From an uncultured Myxococcales bacterium (lineage in GTDB: Bacteria > Myxococcota_A > UBA9042), in the NCBI GenBank assembly GCA_903924465.1, contig CAIYBN010000090.1, forward strand, positions 1 through 64,000: DNA of 64,000 bases, written 5' to 3'. This document shows, piece after piece, positions 52,917 through 61,133 of this stretch (position 1 is the first letter of the stretch; each line of letters begins with the position of its first letter). Both the position numbers and the translations under genes were made by a program. The notes beneath the pieces are model-generated. The model ran no database searches and was not told where the DNA came from. It was given only the letters and a program-made list of their open reading frames with translations.

Positions 52917-54599
52917 ATGGCGAAAGTAACCGTAGACGGCGTTGAAGTGGAGGTTCCGGCTGGAACCACCGTGCTCCGCGCTGCAAAGCAAGCTGGCGTC
53001 GATGTGCCGGTATTCTGCTACCACCCCGGCCTGACCATTCCGGCCAATTGCCGCATGTGCTTGGTGGACATCGAGAAGGCGCCGAAGCCGCTGCCGGCGT
53101 GTTACACGGAAGTGGCCGATGGCATGGTCGTCCGCACCAAGTCGGACAAGATCAAGGCGACGCAAGCTGCGGTGCTGGAATTCATCCTGCTGAACCACCC
53201 GGTCGATTGTCCGGTCTGCGATCAGGCCGGCGAGTGCGTGCTCCAGGAGCATTACATTCAATACAGCGCCAAGCCGTCGCGTTTGGACACCGAGAAGGTC
53301 GGCAAGCCCAAGGCGAAAATCCTCGGACCGACGGTCGTGCTGGATGCCGAGCGCTGCATCGTCTGCACCCGCTGCGTGCGTTTCTGCGAGGAAATCAGCA
53401 AGTCCAACGAGTTGACGGTTGAGTCGCGCGGCGAGCACAGCGAAATCACCACGCCGGAAGGCGTTGAGTTGAACAACCCGTACAGCCTGAACGTCGTGGA
53501 CATCTGCCCGGTCGGCGCGCTGACCTCGCGCGATTTCCGCTTCCGCCAGCGCGTGTGGTTCCTGGACATGAAGGACAGCGTCTGCACCGGTTGCGCCCGC
53601 GGCTGCTCGGTGCGCGTGGACAGCCACAAGAACAAAGTGGATCGCATTGTGCCGCGGTACAATCCGGACGTGAACCAGTACTGGATGTGCGATGACGGAC
53701 GCGCGAGCCTCAACACGCGGCGCGAAAAAGCGTTGACGCTGGGCGTGGTGCCGGGCCCGAACGACACGACGCGTGAGACGCCGGCGTTGGACGGTCTGCG
53801 GGCGATCGCCGGCTGGCTGAAGGAATCGCAGGAAGGTGTGGGCATCGCGCTTTCGGCCTCGCTGACCAATGAGGATGCCTACACCTGGGCGCGGTTGGCC
53901 AAGGAGCTTGGCGCCAAGCTGTACCTGCTGAAGCGCGCGGCGTGGCAGGGCGATGCTATCCTGCGTACCGCCGATCGCGACTGCAACGATGCCGGCGTTC
54001 GGGCCATCCTGACAGCGCTGACGCCCGGCTTTGGCGACGCGGCGCAATTGGCCAAGGATGCGGAATCGCTGGACACGCTGATCGTCCTGGACAACGAAAT
54101 CGCCGCGACGGATGCGCTGGTTGAGGTCATCTCCGACATCGCCAACGTCGCTGTCTTGACGGATCTGGCCGGAGCGCTGTCGAACGCCGCGACGGTCGTG
54201 GTGCCGCTGACGCCACTGCACGCGCGGGATGGGACGATCGTGAACACCGCGGGTTGGGTCCAACGCCTCGCAGCGCCGCTCAAGCCGGCCGTGACCACGG
54301 TGACGCCATCGGCCGCGGCGGCCAACATCGCTCATGCGGTGCTGGGTCACGGCGAGCATCCGCTCGTCCTCGACTTTGCCGAGAAGACGCGGTCCTCGGA
54401 GCTGTTTGATCGGCTCGCGGCGACGGTGCCTACGTTCACGGGTCTGTCGTACTCGGAAATCGCCGACCACGGTCGTGGTTTGCCGCAGGACGGCGTGCTG
54501 GCTCCGGCCCGCTCCCACCTCAACGGCACGCGCGAGTGGGAACCAGATCCGGTCTCGCCGACGTACCAACGGCCGTTCCACCTCCGTCGTGGCGCCTGA
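52917..54599 (+). CDS. nuoG: NADH-quinone oxidoreductase subunit G (short form)
   Basis: 560 residues from the ATG at 52917 (GAGG upstream). N-terminal [2Fe-2S] ligands (VFCYHPGL...CRMCLVD...PACY), the His-Cys3 [4Fe-4S] site HPVDCPVCDQAGEC, and CIVCTRCVRFC...CPVGAL are complete. CTGCARGC plus a later Cys (WMCDDGR) resembles the N7 cluster site. The molybdopterin-like domain is cut to ~300 residues, so the protein is much shorter than E. coli NuoG (~900). nuoE and nuoF, its usual electron-input partners, are absent from the operon. Confidence 0.93.
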   Translation: MAKVTVDGVEVEVPAGTTVLRAAKQAGVDVPVFCYHPGLTIPANCRMCLVDIEKAPKPLPACYTEVADGMVVRTKSDKIKATQAAVLEFILLNHPVDCPVCDQAGECVLQEHYIQYSAKPSRLDTEKVGKPKAKILGPTVVLDAERCIVCTRCVRFCEEISKSNELTVESRGEHSEITTPEGVELNNPYSLNVVDICPVGALTSRDFRFRQRVWFLDMKDSVCTGCARGCSVRVDSHKNKVDRIVPRYNPDVNQYWMCDDGRASLNTRREKALTLGVVPGPNDTTRETPALDGLRAIAGWLKESQEGVGIALSASLTNEDAYTWARLAKELGAKLYLLKRAAWQGDAILRTADRDCNDAGVRAILTALTPGFGDAAQLAKDAESLDTLIVLDNEIAATDALVEVISDIANVAVLTDLAGALSNAATVVVPLTPLHARDGTIVNTAGWVQRLAAPLKPAVTTVTPSAAAANIAHAVLGHGEHPLVLDFAEKTRSSELFDRLAATVPTFTGLSYSEIADHGRGLPQDGVLAPARSHLNGTREWEPDPVSPTYQRPFHLRRGA

Positions 54600-54617
54600 T
54601 AGGCCAAGGAATTTGCC

Positions 54618-55673
54618 ATGCACCTGGTTGACAATGTCCTTCTGAACATCGTGCTGATGACGCTCATCAAGTTCGCCGGCTTTGTGCTGGCGTTCGTGAT
54701 GGGTGTGGCCACGGTGCTGACGTGGGCCGAGCGCAAGTACTCGGCGTTGCTGCAGAATCGTATCGGGCCAAACCGCGCCAATATCGGCAGCATCCGCGCG
54801 GGCGGTCTGCTGCACATGCTCGCTGACCCGATCAAGATGCTGACCAAGGAGGATTTCGCGCCGAACACGCCGAATCCAGTCCTGTTCCGCATCGCGCCGC
54901 TGCTGGCCTTCGTTCCCGCGCTGGTCGTGTTCGCCGTCATCCCGTTCGGCCCCGGCGAAGGTTTCCAGATTTCCAACACCAGCCTCGGCATCCTGTTCAT
55001 CTTCGCGATTTCGTCCCTGAACGTGTACGGCTCCGTCATCGGCGCCTGGGCGTCCAACAACAAGTGGTCGCTGATCGGCGGCCTGCGCATCTCGGCGCAG
55101 ATGATCAGCTACGAGGTCGCCATCGGCCTCTCGCTGTGCGGCATCTTCATGATCTACGGTTCGCTGGACCTGCAGGACATCGCCGCGCGCCAGGGCGAGC
55201 TGATCTGGGGCTTTCTCCCCGCCTGGGGCGTCGTGCTGCAGCCGGTGGCATTTATCCTCTACCTCACCTGCGCCATCGCCGAGAACAAGCGCGCGCCGTT
55301 TGACGTCGGCGAAGCGGAAGCGGAATTGACCGCGGGTTGGTGGACCGAATACTCGGCCATGGGCTTCGCCGTGTTCGCGCTGTCCGAGTTCATCGAAATC
55401 ATCCTCATCGGCTGCGTCGGCACGACGCTTTTCCTCGGCGGCTGGACCATTCCCGGCCTGCACGGCGATGCGTGGTGGATCGTGGTGCTGGAAATCGGTG
55501 CCTTCCTGTTCAAGACCCTGTTCCTGGTTTGGCTGCAGATGACCATTCGCTGGACGCTGCCGCGTTTCCGCTACGATCAAATCATGCGTCTCGGCTGGCG
55601 GATCATGCTGCCGATCGCGTTGCTCAACCTCGTGGTCACGGGCATCGTCCTGACCTTTATCGAACGCGCGTAA
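54618..55673 (+). CDS. nuoH: NADH-quinone oxidoreductase subunit H
   Basis: 351 residues, about eight membrane helices; AGGAA lies before the ATG. Conserved loops AERKYSALLQNRIGPNRA and AENKRAPFDVGEAEAELTAGWWTEYSAM contain the acidic residues that line the quinone entrance and connect to the proton channels. It is the membrane-arm subunit that contacts NuoA and the peripheral arm. Confidence 0.96.
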   Translation: MHLVDNVLLNIVLMTLIKFAGFVLAFVMGVATVLTWAERKYSALLQNRIGPNRANIGSIRAGGLLHMLADPIKMLTKEDFAPNTPNPVLFRIAPLLAFVPALVVFAVIPFGPGEGFQISNTSLGILFIFAISSLNVYGSVIGAWASNNKWSLIGGLRISAQMISYEVAIGLSLCGIFMIYGSLDLQDIAARQGELIWGFLPAWGVVLQPVAFILYLTCAIAENKRAPFDVGEAEAELTAGWWTEYSAMGFAVFALSEFIEIILIGCVGTTLFLGGWTIPGLHGDAWWIVVLEIGAFLFKTLFLVWLQMTIRWTLPRFRYDQIMRLGWRIMLPIALLNLVVTGIVLTFIERA

Positions 55674-55700
55674 CGGCACGGAACACCTGGAGACCCGCCA

Positions 55701-56258
55701 ATGGCCAAAGTCGTCAACCGCATGCACCCCGATTTCGCGACGCAGTCGTATGTCATCGAGGTGTTCAAGGGCGTCGCGCTGACCACGCGGCAGTTCGCCC
55801 GCAACCTGTTCGCCCGCAAAGACGTCGTGACGGTGCAGTACCCCGACGACCGCCGGCCGTACACCCCGCGCTTCCGCGGCAAGCACCGCCTGATGCTGCG
55901 CGACGACAAGTCCGTGCGCTGCGTCGCATGCATGCTGTGCGCAACCGCATGCCCGGCGAACTGCATCACGATCGTCGCCCAAGAAATCGACGATCCGACG
56001 ATCGAGAAGGCACCGTCGCGCTTTGAGATTGACTTGCTCAAGTGCATCTACTGCGGCTTTTGCGAAGAAGCGTGCCCGTGCGATGCCATCCGCTTGGACT
56101 CGGGCGTGCACTCGATTCCTTCTTTCACGCGCCGCGACCAGAAGGCCGGCGTCATCAATCTGATGTCACTCGGCAGCGCGTCGATCGCGTCGCAGGGCGG
56201 CGAGCACCGGGCCCATTCGCACGAAGGTACCGCGCACGGACAGTCGTCGGGCCACTAG
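55701..56258 (+). CDS. nuoI: NADH-quinone oxidoreductase subunit I
   Basis: 185 residues; GGAG precedes the ATG. Two ferredoxin-type sites CVACMLCATACPANCI and CIYCGFCEEACPCDAI bind clusters N6a and N6b, which pass electrons towards NuoB. It has a His/Ser-rich C-terminal tail (~25 residues). This is the last nuo gene here; nuoJKLMN are not downstream. Confidence 0.96.
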   Translation: MAKVVNRMHPDFATQSYVIEVFKGVALTTRQFARNLFARKDVVTVQYPDDRRPYTPRFRGKHRLMLRDDKSVRCVACMLCATACPANCITIVAQEIDDPTIEKAPSRFEIDLLKCIYCGFCEEACPCDAIRLDSGVHSIPSFTRRDQKAGVINLMSLGSASIASQGGEHRAHSHEGTAHGQSSGH

Positions 56259-56285
56259 TCTCAGCTCCGACCAAAGGTCAGCACC

Positions 56286-56852
56286 ATGGTGAGAGACCGC
56301 GAACCGCGTGACGCAGAGGAAGGCGGCTTCATCCCCGAGATGATCCGCCGCACCGTCGAACGCAGCGTCAATGCCGTGTTGCACAGCGAGGATGAGCGCC
56401 GCCGGTTCTTCTCCTCGCTCCTGCCGCGCGACTTCATGAACAACGTCGCCGCGACGGTGGACAGCACCAAGCGCGACGCCGTGGCGATGATCGGCCGCGA
56501 GATGCAGCAGTTCCTGCAGAACCTCAACGTCGGCGAGGAACTGAAGAAGATCCTGACGAGCGTGAGCTTTGAAGTCGCGACCACCATTCGGTTCGTGCCG
56601 AACGACGAAGGCGGGCTGAAACCCGAGATCAAGCGGACGAAGAAGCCGCTCGTGCGCTCGCAGCGGCCGAAGAAGCCGACGAAGAAGGCGACCAGGCCGC
56701 GCAAGACGGTGGCGCCGGTCGTGGTGGCAGAACCGCCGCCGGGTACGCGACGTCGCCGTGGGCGCGTGCAGCGCGTGGTCGATGCGATTGGCGAGACGGC
56801 GGAGATGATTGTCCGCAGTCGTGACGACGACGATGACGACGACGACGCGTGA
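56286..56852 (+). CDS. Uncharacterised protein with Lys/Arg-rich linker and poly-Asp tail
   Basis: 188 residues. The first ~115 are probably helical (RRTVERSVNAVL, RFFSSLLPRDFMNN, MIGREMQQFLQNLNVGEELKKIL). Then comes a basic Lys/Pro/Arg linker, a short helix RVQRVVDAIGETAEMIVRS and a tail with eight consecutive Asp. The charge layout recalls histone-like or phasin-like proteins, but no family is identified. It sits 27 bp after nuoI, and the LOG gene starts inside its stop (GTGA overlap), so it belongs to that transcript. Confidence 0.7.
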   Translation: MVRDREPRDAEEGGFIPEMIRRTVERSVNAVLHSEDERRRFFSSLLPRDFMNNVAATVDSTKRDAVAMIGREMQQFLQNLNVGEELKKILTSVSFEVATTIRFVPNDEGGLKPEIKRTKKPLVRSQRPKKPTKKATRPRKTVAPVVVAEPPPGTRRRRGRVQRVVDAIGETAEMIVRSRDDDDDDDDA

Positions 56853-57445
56853 GCCGCCTGAAGACGATTTGCGTATTTTGTGGTTCATCGTCCGGTAGCG
56901 GCGAGACCTATCGTCACGCCGCAGCTGAGCTGGGCGCGCTGCTGGCGCAACGGAATCTCACGCTTGTGTACGGTGGCGCGCATGTGGGCACGATGGGCGC
57001 GCTGGCGGATGCGTGCCTGGCCGCGCACGGCAAGGTCATCGGCGTGATGCCGCAACGGCTGGTCGATCGCGAAGTGGCGCACGGCGGCTTGACCGAGCTT
57101 CACGTCGTCGACACGATGCACACGCGCAAAGCCAGGATGGCGGATCTCGCCGACGCGTTCATCGCCCTGCCTGGCGGCTTTGGCACGTACGATGAGCTGT
57201 TCGAGATCCTGACCTGGGCGCAGATCGGCCTGCACGAGAAGCCGATCGGCCTCCTCAACATCGCGGATTTCTACACGCCGCTGCTGACGTTCTTGCGGTC
57301 TTCGGTCGCGGCGGGCTTCATCCAGCCGCGTCATCTGGCCATGCTGCACGTGGCGGCGACTGCAGAGGACCTGCTGGCGCAGTTGGCGGCCGCGCAAGAC
57401 GGTGCGCCGGTGCCTGGCAAGTGGACGGTGGAGACGGACGCGTAG
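56849..57445 (+). CDS. LOG-family nucleotide phosphoribohydrolase (cytokinin-activating type)
   Basis: 198 residues from a GTG that overlaps the previous stop by 4 bp. The Rossmann-like nucleotide site is CVFCGSSSGSG, and the defining PGGxGTxxE motif reads PGGFGTYDELFE. GGAHVGTMGALAD is also typical. Family members release free bases from nucleoside 5'-monophosphates; in bacteria the physiological substrate (AMP, iPMP or others) is often unclear. Confidence 0.92.
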   Translation: MSRLKTICVFCGSSSGSGETYRHAAAELGALLAQRNLTLVYGGAHVGTMGALADACLAAHGKVIGVMPQRLVDREVAHGGLTELHVVDTMHTRKARMADLADAFIALPGGFGTYDELFEILTWAQIGLHEKPIGLLNIADFYTPLLTFLRSSVAAGFIQPRHLAMLHVAATAEDLLAQLAAAQDGAPVPGKWTVETDA

Positions 57446-57480
57446 GGCGGCGATCACCTGCGGATTTGCCCAACGAACGG

Positions 57481-58245
57481 CTATCGCGCGCCGTGTCGAC
57501 CCTTGCCGTCCCGAAAAGCCGACGCCCCGAGCTCGGCGTCGCCGCTCGCCAGCGATTGTGTCCCATGGCGAAATTCGTTGTGCAGCGCTTCAGGCAATGA
57601 AAGCCCCCATTGTTCGTAGCTGGACAACCGGTCATGACGCAGACACGTTTGCGGAAACAGTGCGATTTCTGCGGCCAACTGCTCCGCCGCCGCTTGTGAA
57701 GTGCCGTCGGGCACCACGCGATTGGCCAGTCCGATCGCGAGCGCTTCGTCCGCGTGCACCGCGCGACCTGTTAGAATCAGATCCAGAGCGCGCGACTGTC
57801 CAATGAGCCGCGCGAGCCGAATCGTTCCGCCGTCAATGAGCGGCACGCCCCAACGGCGACAGAAGACGCCAAAGACCGCCGATTCCTCGACCACGCGCAA
57901 GTCCGCCCACAGCGCGAGTTCAAGACCGCCGGCGACCGCGTGACCTGAGACGGCCGCGATGACCGGTTTGGACAACAGCATGCGCGTCGGTCCCAAGGGG
58001 CCGTCGCCGTCTGCGGCAAGCGACCAGGCTTGCGGTTCCGTGGCGAAGGATTTGAGATTCGCACCCGCGCAAAACGTGCCGTTAGCCCCGCACAGAACCG
58101 CGACATCGGCGTCGGCATCCGTGTCAAAATCGCGAAATGCTTGGGCCAGTGCCCGTGCCAGCGCTGGATCGACGGCATTGCGCGCGGCGGGACGGTCCAT
58201 GATCAGTGTGGTCACGCGGGCATTGCGTTGCACGTGCAGCGTCAT
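57481..58245 (-). CDS. Enoyl-CoA hydratase/isomerase (crotonase family), second copy
   Basis: 254 residues from the ATG at 58245; no good ribosome site is visible. Oxyanion motifs are GTFCAGANLKSF and SGHAVAGGLELALWADLRV. The later segment FGVFCRRWGVPLIDGGTIRL is typical of an EchA-type subgroup that lacks the canonical PE[IV] glutamate. It is probably not a standard beta-oxidation hydratase. It differs clearly from the crotonase at 34978 and has no acyl-CoA genes beside it. Confidence 0.87.
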   Translation of the reverse strand: MTLHVQRNARVTTLIMDRPAARNAVDPALARALAQAFRDFDTDADADVAVLCGANGTFCAGANLKSFATEPQAWSLAADGDGPLGPTRMLLSKPVIAAVSGHAVAGGLELALWADLRVVEESAVFGVFCRRWGVPLIDGGTIRLARLIGQSRALDLILTGRAVHADEALAIGLANRVVPDGTSQAAAEQLAAEIALFPQTCLRHDRLSSYEQWGLSLPEALHNEFRHGTQSLASGDAELGASAFRDGKGRHGAR

Positions 58246-58387
58246 GGCCGGACCGCGCGGGCGCCGGGGACGGTGTCTGGAAAGGCAGGATTGCACATGG
58301 AAACTCCGGGTTGGCCACACCCGATGCGGAGCCGACTCAAGGATAACGGTGTGCTGCCGGTTGGCAAGGCGCAGCCCGTGCCACGCG
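58246..58387. other. Intergenic gap
   Basis: 142 bp between the crotonase start and the stop of the DUF2786 gene, both on the minus strand. I see neither a clear terminator nor a promoter. Confidence 0.4.
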
Positions 58388-59101
58388 TCAACGCCGACGC
58401 GCCGGCAATCCTCCCTGTTTGGCGCGGCTGGGCGCCACGTCCAAGGTCTCCGCGGCCGTCCTTCCTGCCTCCCAAGCCGCAGCATCGACCCGTATCCCGC
58501 GCCCTTTGGCCAATTTCAGCCGTTCCTGGGCAAATCGCTCCAGCGCCTCGCGCTCGGCCCGAACCACCGGATCCACGCGCATCAGGGCGGCCGCACCGAG
58601 CTCCGCGCGCACTTCGCCCGCCACACGCGCGAGCTGCTCGGCCACCGTCGCCACACAACCGATGCGAAAGGCCTCATGCCACTGTCGATCCTGCCCCGCG
58701 CCGTGCGTCGCCGAGAGCCACGCGATGCGCGCGACGAGCCAACTCCACAGTTCACCTACAGCCGCGCGATCCCGCGCCCGACCGATCAGCACGATGGCTT
58801 GATCCGCGCCGCGATCCAACGTGTAGGCCATGCAGCCATTGGCGTCGGCCAGCGCCGCGGCCAGCACGACCTTCCACTTGCGCAGGCGCTTGGAGATTTC
58901 CAACGGCTGGTCGCGCGCGTCCGTGATGGGGTCGGGATCACCGCTCACCGCCTCGTCCGCGTCGAGCCAACCCTGCAACTTGTGCCGCGCGATGAGGGCC
59001 TGAGCCAGCGCCGCCGCGGATGTCGCTTCGTGGACGTTTGGCGACGTCGTGAGTGCCAGGAGCTTGCGGACACGGCTGAGCAGGTTGGCGTCGACGGTCA
59101 T
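58388..59101 (-). CDS. DUF2786-domain protein
   Basis: 237 residues. The N-terminal ~45 residues (LSRVRKLLALTTSPNVHEATSAAALAQALIARHKL) are the DUF2786 helical motif, found in many bacterial and phage proteins of unknown role. The rest is helical with several Trp, without a zinc-ribbon or obvious catalytic motif. It is divergent from trpS across 121 bp. Confidence 0.78.
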   Translation of the reverse strand: MTVDANLLSRVRKLLALTTSPNVHEATSAAALAQALIARHKLQGWLDADEAVSGDPDPITDARDQPLEISKRLRKWKVVLAAALADANGCMAYTLDRGADQAIVLIGRARDRAAVGELWSWLVARIAWLSATHGAGQDRQWHEAFRIGCVATVAEQLARVAGEVRAELGAAALMRVDPVVRAEREALERFAQERLKLAKGRGIRVDAAAWEAGRTAAETLDVAPSRAKQGGLPARRR

Positions 59102-59222
59102 GTCCGGCTGTCGCTCCTCAGGGCAATTTGCCTGCCGACCGTCGCTGCGGCGTCACAACCTTGCAAATCCGCCCAAATGTGCTTCCCTTGGGCCCCAGCG
59201 ATTTCCGCCCCGAGCCTGCGCC

Positions 59223-60269
59223 ATGTCCACGCCGCCTGTCCAGCCCCGCCTTCGCTCGCTTTCCGGCATCAAGCCGACCGGCCAGCCGCATTGGGGCAAC
59301 TATTTCGGCATGATCGAACCGGCCGTGAAGCTCGCCGACGATCACGACGCGTTCTACTTTGTCGCGGATCTCCACGCGCTCACCACGGTGCGCGACCGCG
59401 CCGCGCTGCAACGCGACAGCCTGGGCATCGCCGCAACGATGATTGCAGCTGGCCTGGATCCGGACAAAAGCACGCTGTGGCGGCAGTCCGACGTGCCCGA
59501 AGTGCTGGAGCTCACCTGGCTGCTCGGCTGCGTGACCAGCATGGGCCTGATGGAGCGCGCGCATGGCTACAAGGACGCCAAAGCCAAGGGCAAGGACCTC
59601 GGCTTTGGCGCGTTTGCCTATCCAGTGCTCATGGCCGCGGATATCTTGCTGTACGATTCCGACGTGGTGCCGGTGGGCAAAGATCAGGTCCAGCACCTGG
59701 AAATGGCCCGCGACATGGCGACCTGGTTCAACGTGGCGTTCATGGGCGCGCCAGCGGGTGGCACGGTGGACGAAGCGAAGTGGGATGGCCGGATGCTGAA
59801 GAAACCCGGCGCGCTGGTGCAGACGCAGACGGCCATTGTGCCGGGCGTGGACGGCCAGAAGATGTCCAAGTCCTACGACAATTACATCGCAATCTTTGCC
59901 AGCCAAAAGGAGCTGAAGAAGGGCGTGATGGCGATCAAGACCGATTCCAAAGGCCTGGAAGAGCCCAAGGATCCGGATACCTGCAATGTGTTCCAGCTGT
60001 ACAAGCTGTTTGCCAGCAAGGCGCAGCAGGCGGAACTGGCGGCGAAGTATCGCGCTGGCAACTTTGGCTACGGCCACGCGAAACTGGAACTGCTGGCATT
60101 GGCGGAAGCGCATTTTGGTCCGAAGCGGGCGCGCTACGATGAACTGATGGCGCGGCCGGACGATTTGCGCGACATCCTGGCGCACGGAGCGCAGAAAGCG
60201 CGCGCGGTGGCTCGGCCGGTGATCGAGCGTGTCCGCGATGCGACGGGCCTGCCGGCGCGGGCGTGGTGA
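59223..60269 (+). CDS. trpS: Tryptophanyl-tRNA synthetase
   Basis: 348 residues from the ATG at 59223. Class I synthetase that charges tRNA-Trp. The HIGH-type motif is PTGQPHWGNYFG, KMSKS reads GQKMSKSYDN, and VLMAADILLYDSDVVPVGKDQVQHLE forms the tryptophan pocket region. Length is normal for the bacterial enzyme. It leads an apparent operon with the VTT protein (3-bp gap) and the GH31 lipoprotein. Confidence 0.96.
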   Translation: MSTPPVQPRLRSLSGIKPTGQPHWGNYFGMIEPAVKLADDHDAFYFVADLHALTTVRDRAALQRDSLGIAATMIAAGLDPDKSTLWRQSDVPEVLELTWLLGCVTSMGLMERAHGYKDAKAKGKDLGFGAFAYPVLMAADILLYDSDVVPVGKDQVQHLEMARDMATWFNVAFMGAPAGGTVDEAKWDGRMLKKPGALVQTQTAIVPGVDGQKMSKSYDNYIAIFASQKELKKGVMAIKTDSKGLEEPKDPDTCNVFQLYKLFASKAQQAELAAKYRAGNFGYGHAKLELLALAEAHFGPKRARYDELMARPDDLRDILAHGAQKARAVARPVIERVRDATGLPARAW

Positions 60270-60272
60270 ACC

Positions 60273-61133
60273 ATGGCTGAGCCGCGTGACGTCGAAATTC
60301 TGCCGCCTGATCCCGAATGGCGGCCGCCGCACGAGCAGGTGCGGGTGTATGAAGTCATCGAAACGACCGTGGGCGACGAGCCGGCGCGGGTGAAGCCGCA
60401 ACGGCAGGGCGATCCGCGGATCGTCGCGCGTTGGGCGCGTTGGGCGCTGCGGCTGTACCTGCTGGCGGTGGGGTCGATGCTGCTGGTCTGGCTGTTCGAG
60501 CCGTTTGGCCCGGATCTGCTGCGGCGCCTGACGACCTGGCTGGCGGCGCTCGGTATCTTTGGCAAACTGCTGATTGTGGCTGGCGTTGCGATTGGCTGCC
60601 CGATGTTCCTGCCGGTTGGACCGCTCGCGGTCATTCCCGGCTATCTGTACGGCTCGGTGGAAGGCACAGCGCTGGCGATCGCGGGTGCGAGCATTGGCGG
60701 CCTCATCAATTTCTACCTGGCGCGCTGGTATCTGGAGCCGCACGTGCACGCGTGGCTCGACAAGAATCCGGTGCCGGCGACGCTGTACCGCACGATTGAT
60801 GCCCGCGGTGTGCGAATCGCGCTGGGCATGCGCGTGACGCCGATCATGCACTACGGCGTGCTCAGCTTTCTGTGCGGCCTGACGACCATGCGCTGGTGGC
60901 AGTTCGCCGTGGCGATGGCGGTGGGCGGCCTGCCGTGGACGACCGTGTGGGCGAGCGTGGGCGAAATGCTGCACGAGGCGCTGAAACCGATTACTCTCAA
61001 TGCGTTGGATACGAATCCGTACGCCTGGCCGATGCGCTGGGGCGGGCTGGTCGTGCTGGTGTTGCTCGCGGTGTGGGTGGGCAGACTGGCGCGACGCGAT
61101 CTGGCCAAGGCGGCCGCGGAGGCACAGCAATGA
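60273..61133 (+). CDS. TVP38/TMEM64-type (VTT/DedA-like) membrane protein
   Basis: 286 residues: a Pro-rich cytoplasmic N-terminus of ~60 residues, then about six membrane segments. The VTT core reads FLPVGPLAVIPGYLYGSVEGTALAIAGASIGGLINFYLAR with the characteristic Pro and Gly residues, and VTPIMHYGVLSFLCGLTTM later. Proteins of this fold are implicated in lipid scrambling or membrane homeostasis. The stop overlaps the next ATG by 4 bp (ATGA), so the GH31 gene is coupled to it. Confidence 0.87.
   Translation: MAEPRDVEILPPDPEWRPPHEQVRVYEVIETTVGDEPARVKPQRQGDPRIVARWARWALRLYLLAVGSMLLVWLFEPFGPDLLRRLTTWLAALGIFGKLLIVAGVAIGCPMFLPVGPLAVIPGYLYGSVEGTALAIAGASIGGLINFYLARWYLEPHVHAWLDKNPVPATLYRTIDARGVRIALGMRVTPIMHYGVLSFLCGLTTMRWWQFAVAMAVGGLPWTTVWASVGEMLHEALKPITLNALDTNPYAWPMRWGGLVVLVLLAVWVGRLARRDLAKAAAEAQQ

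Noticed and set aside
51048-56111. 1687-residue minus-strand frame antisense to nuoC-nuoI
   Set aside because: The longest open frame of the window, but it mirrors six well-supported nuo genes and has Arg/His/Asp-rich low-information composition.
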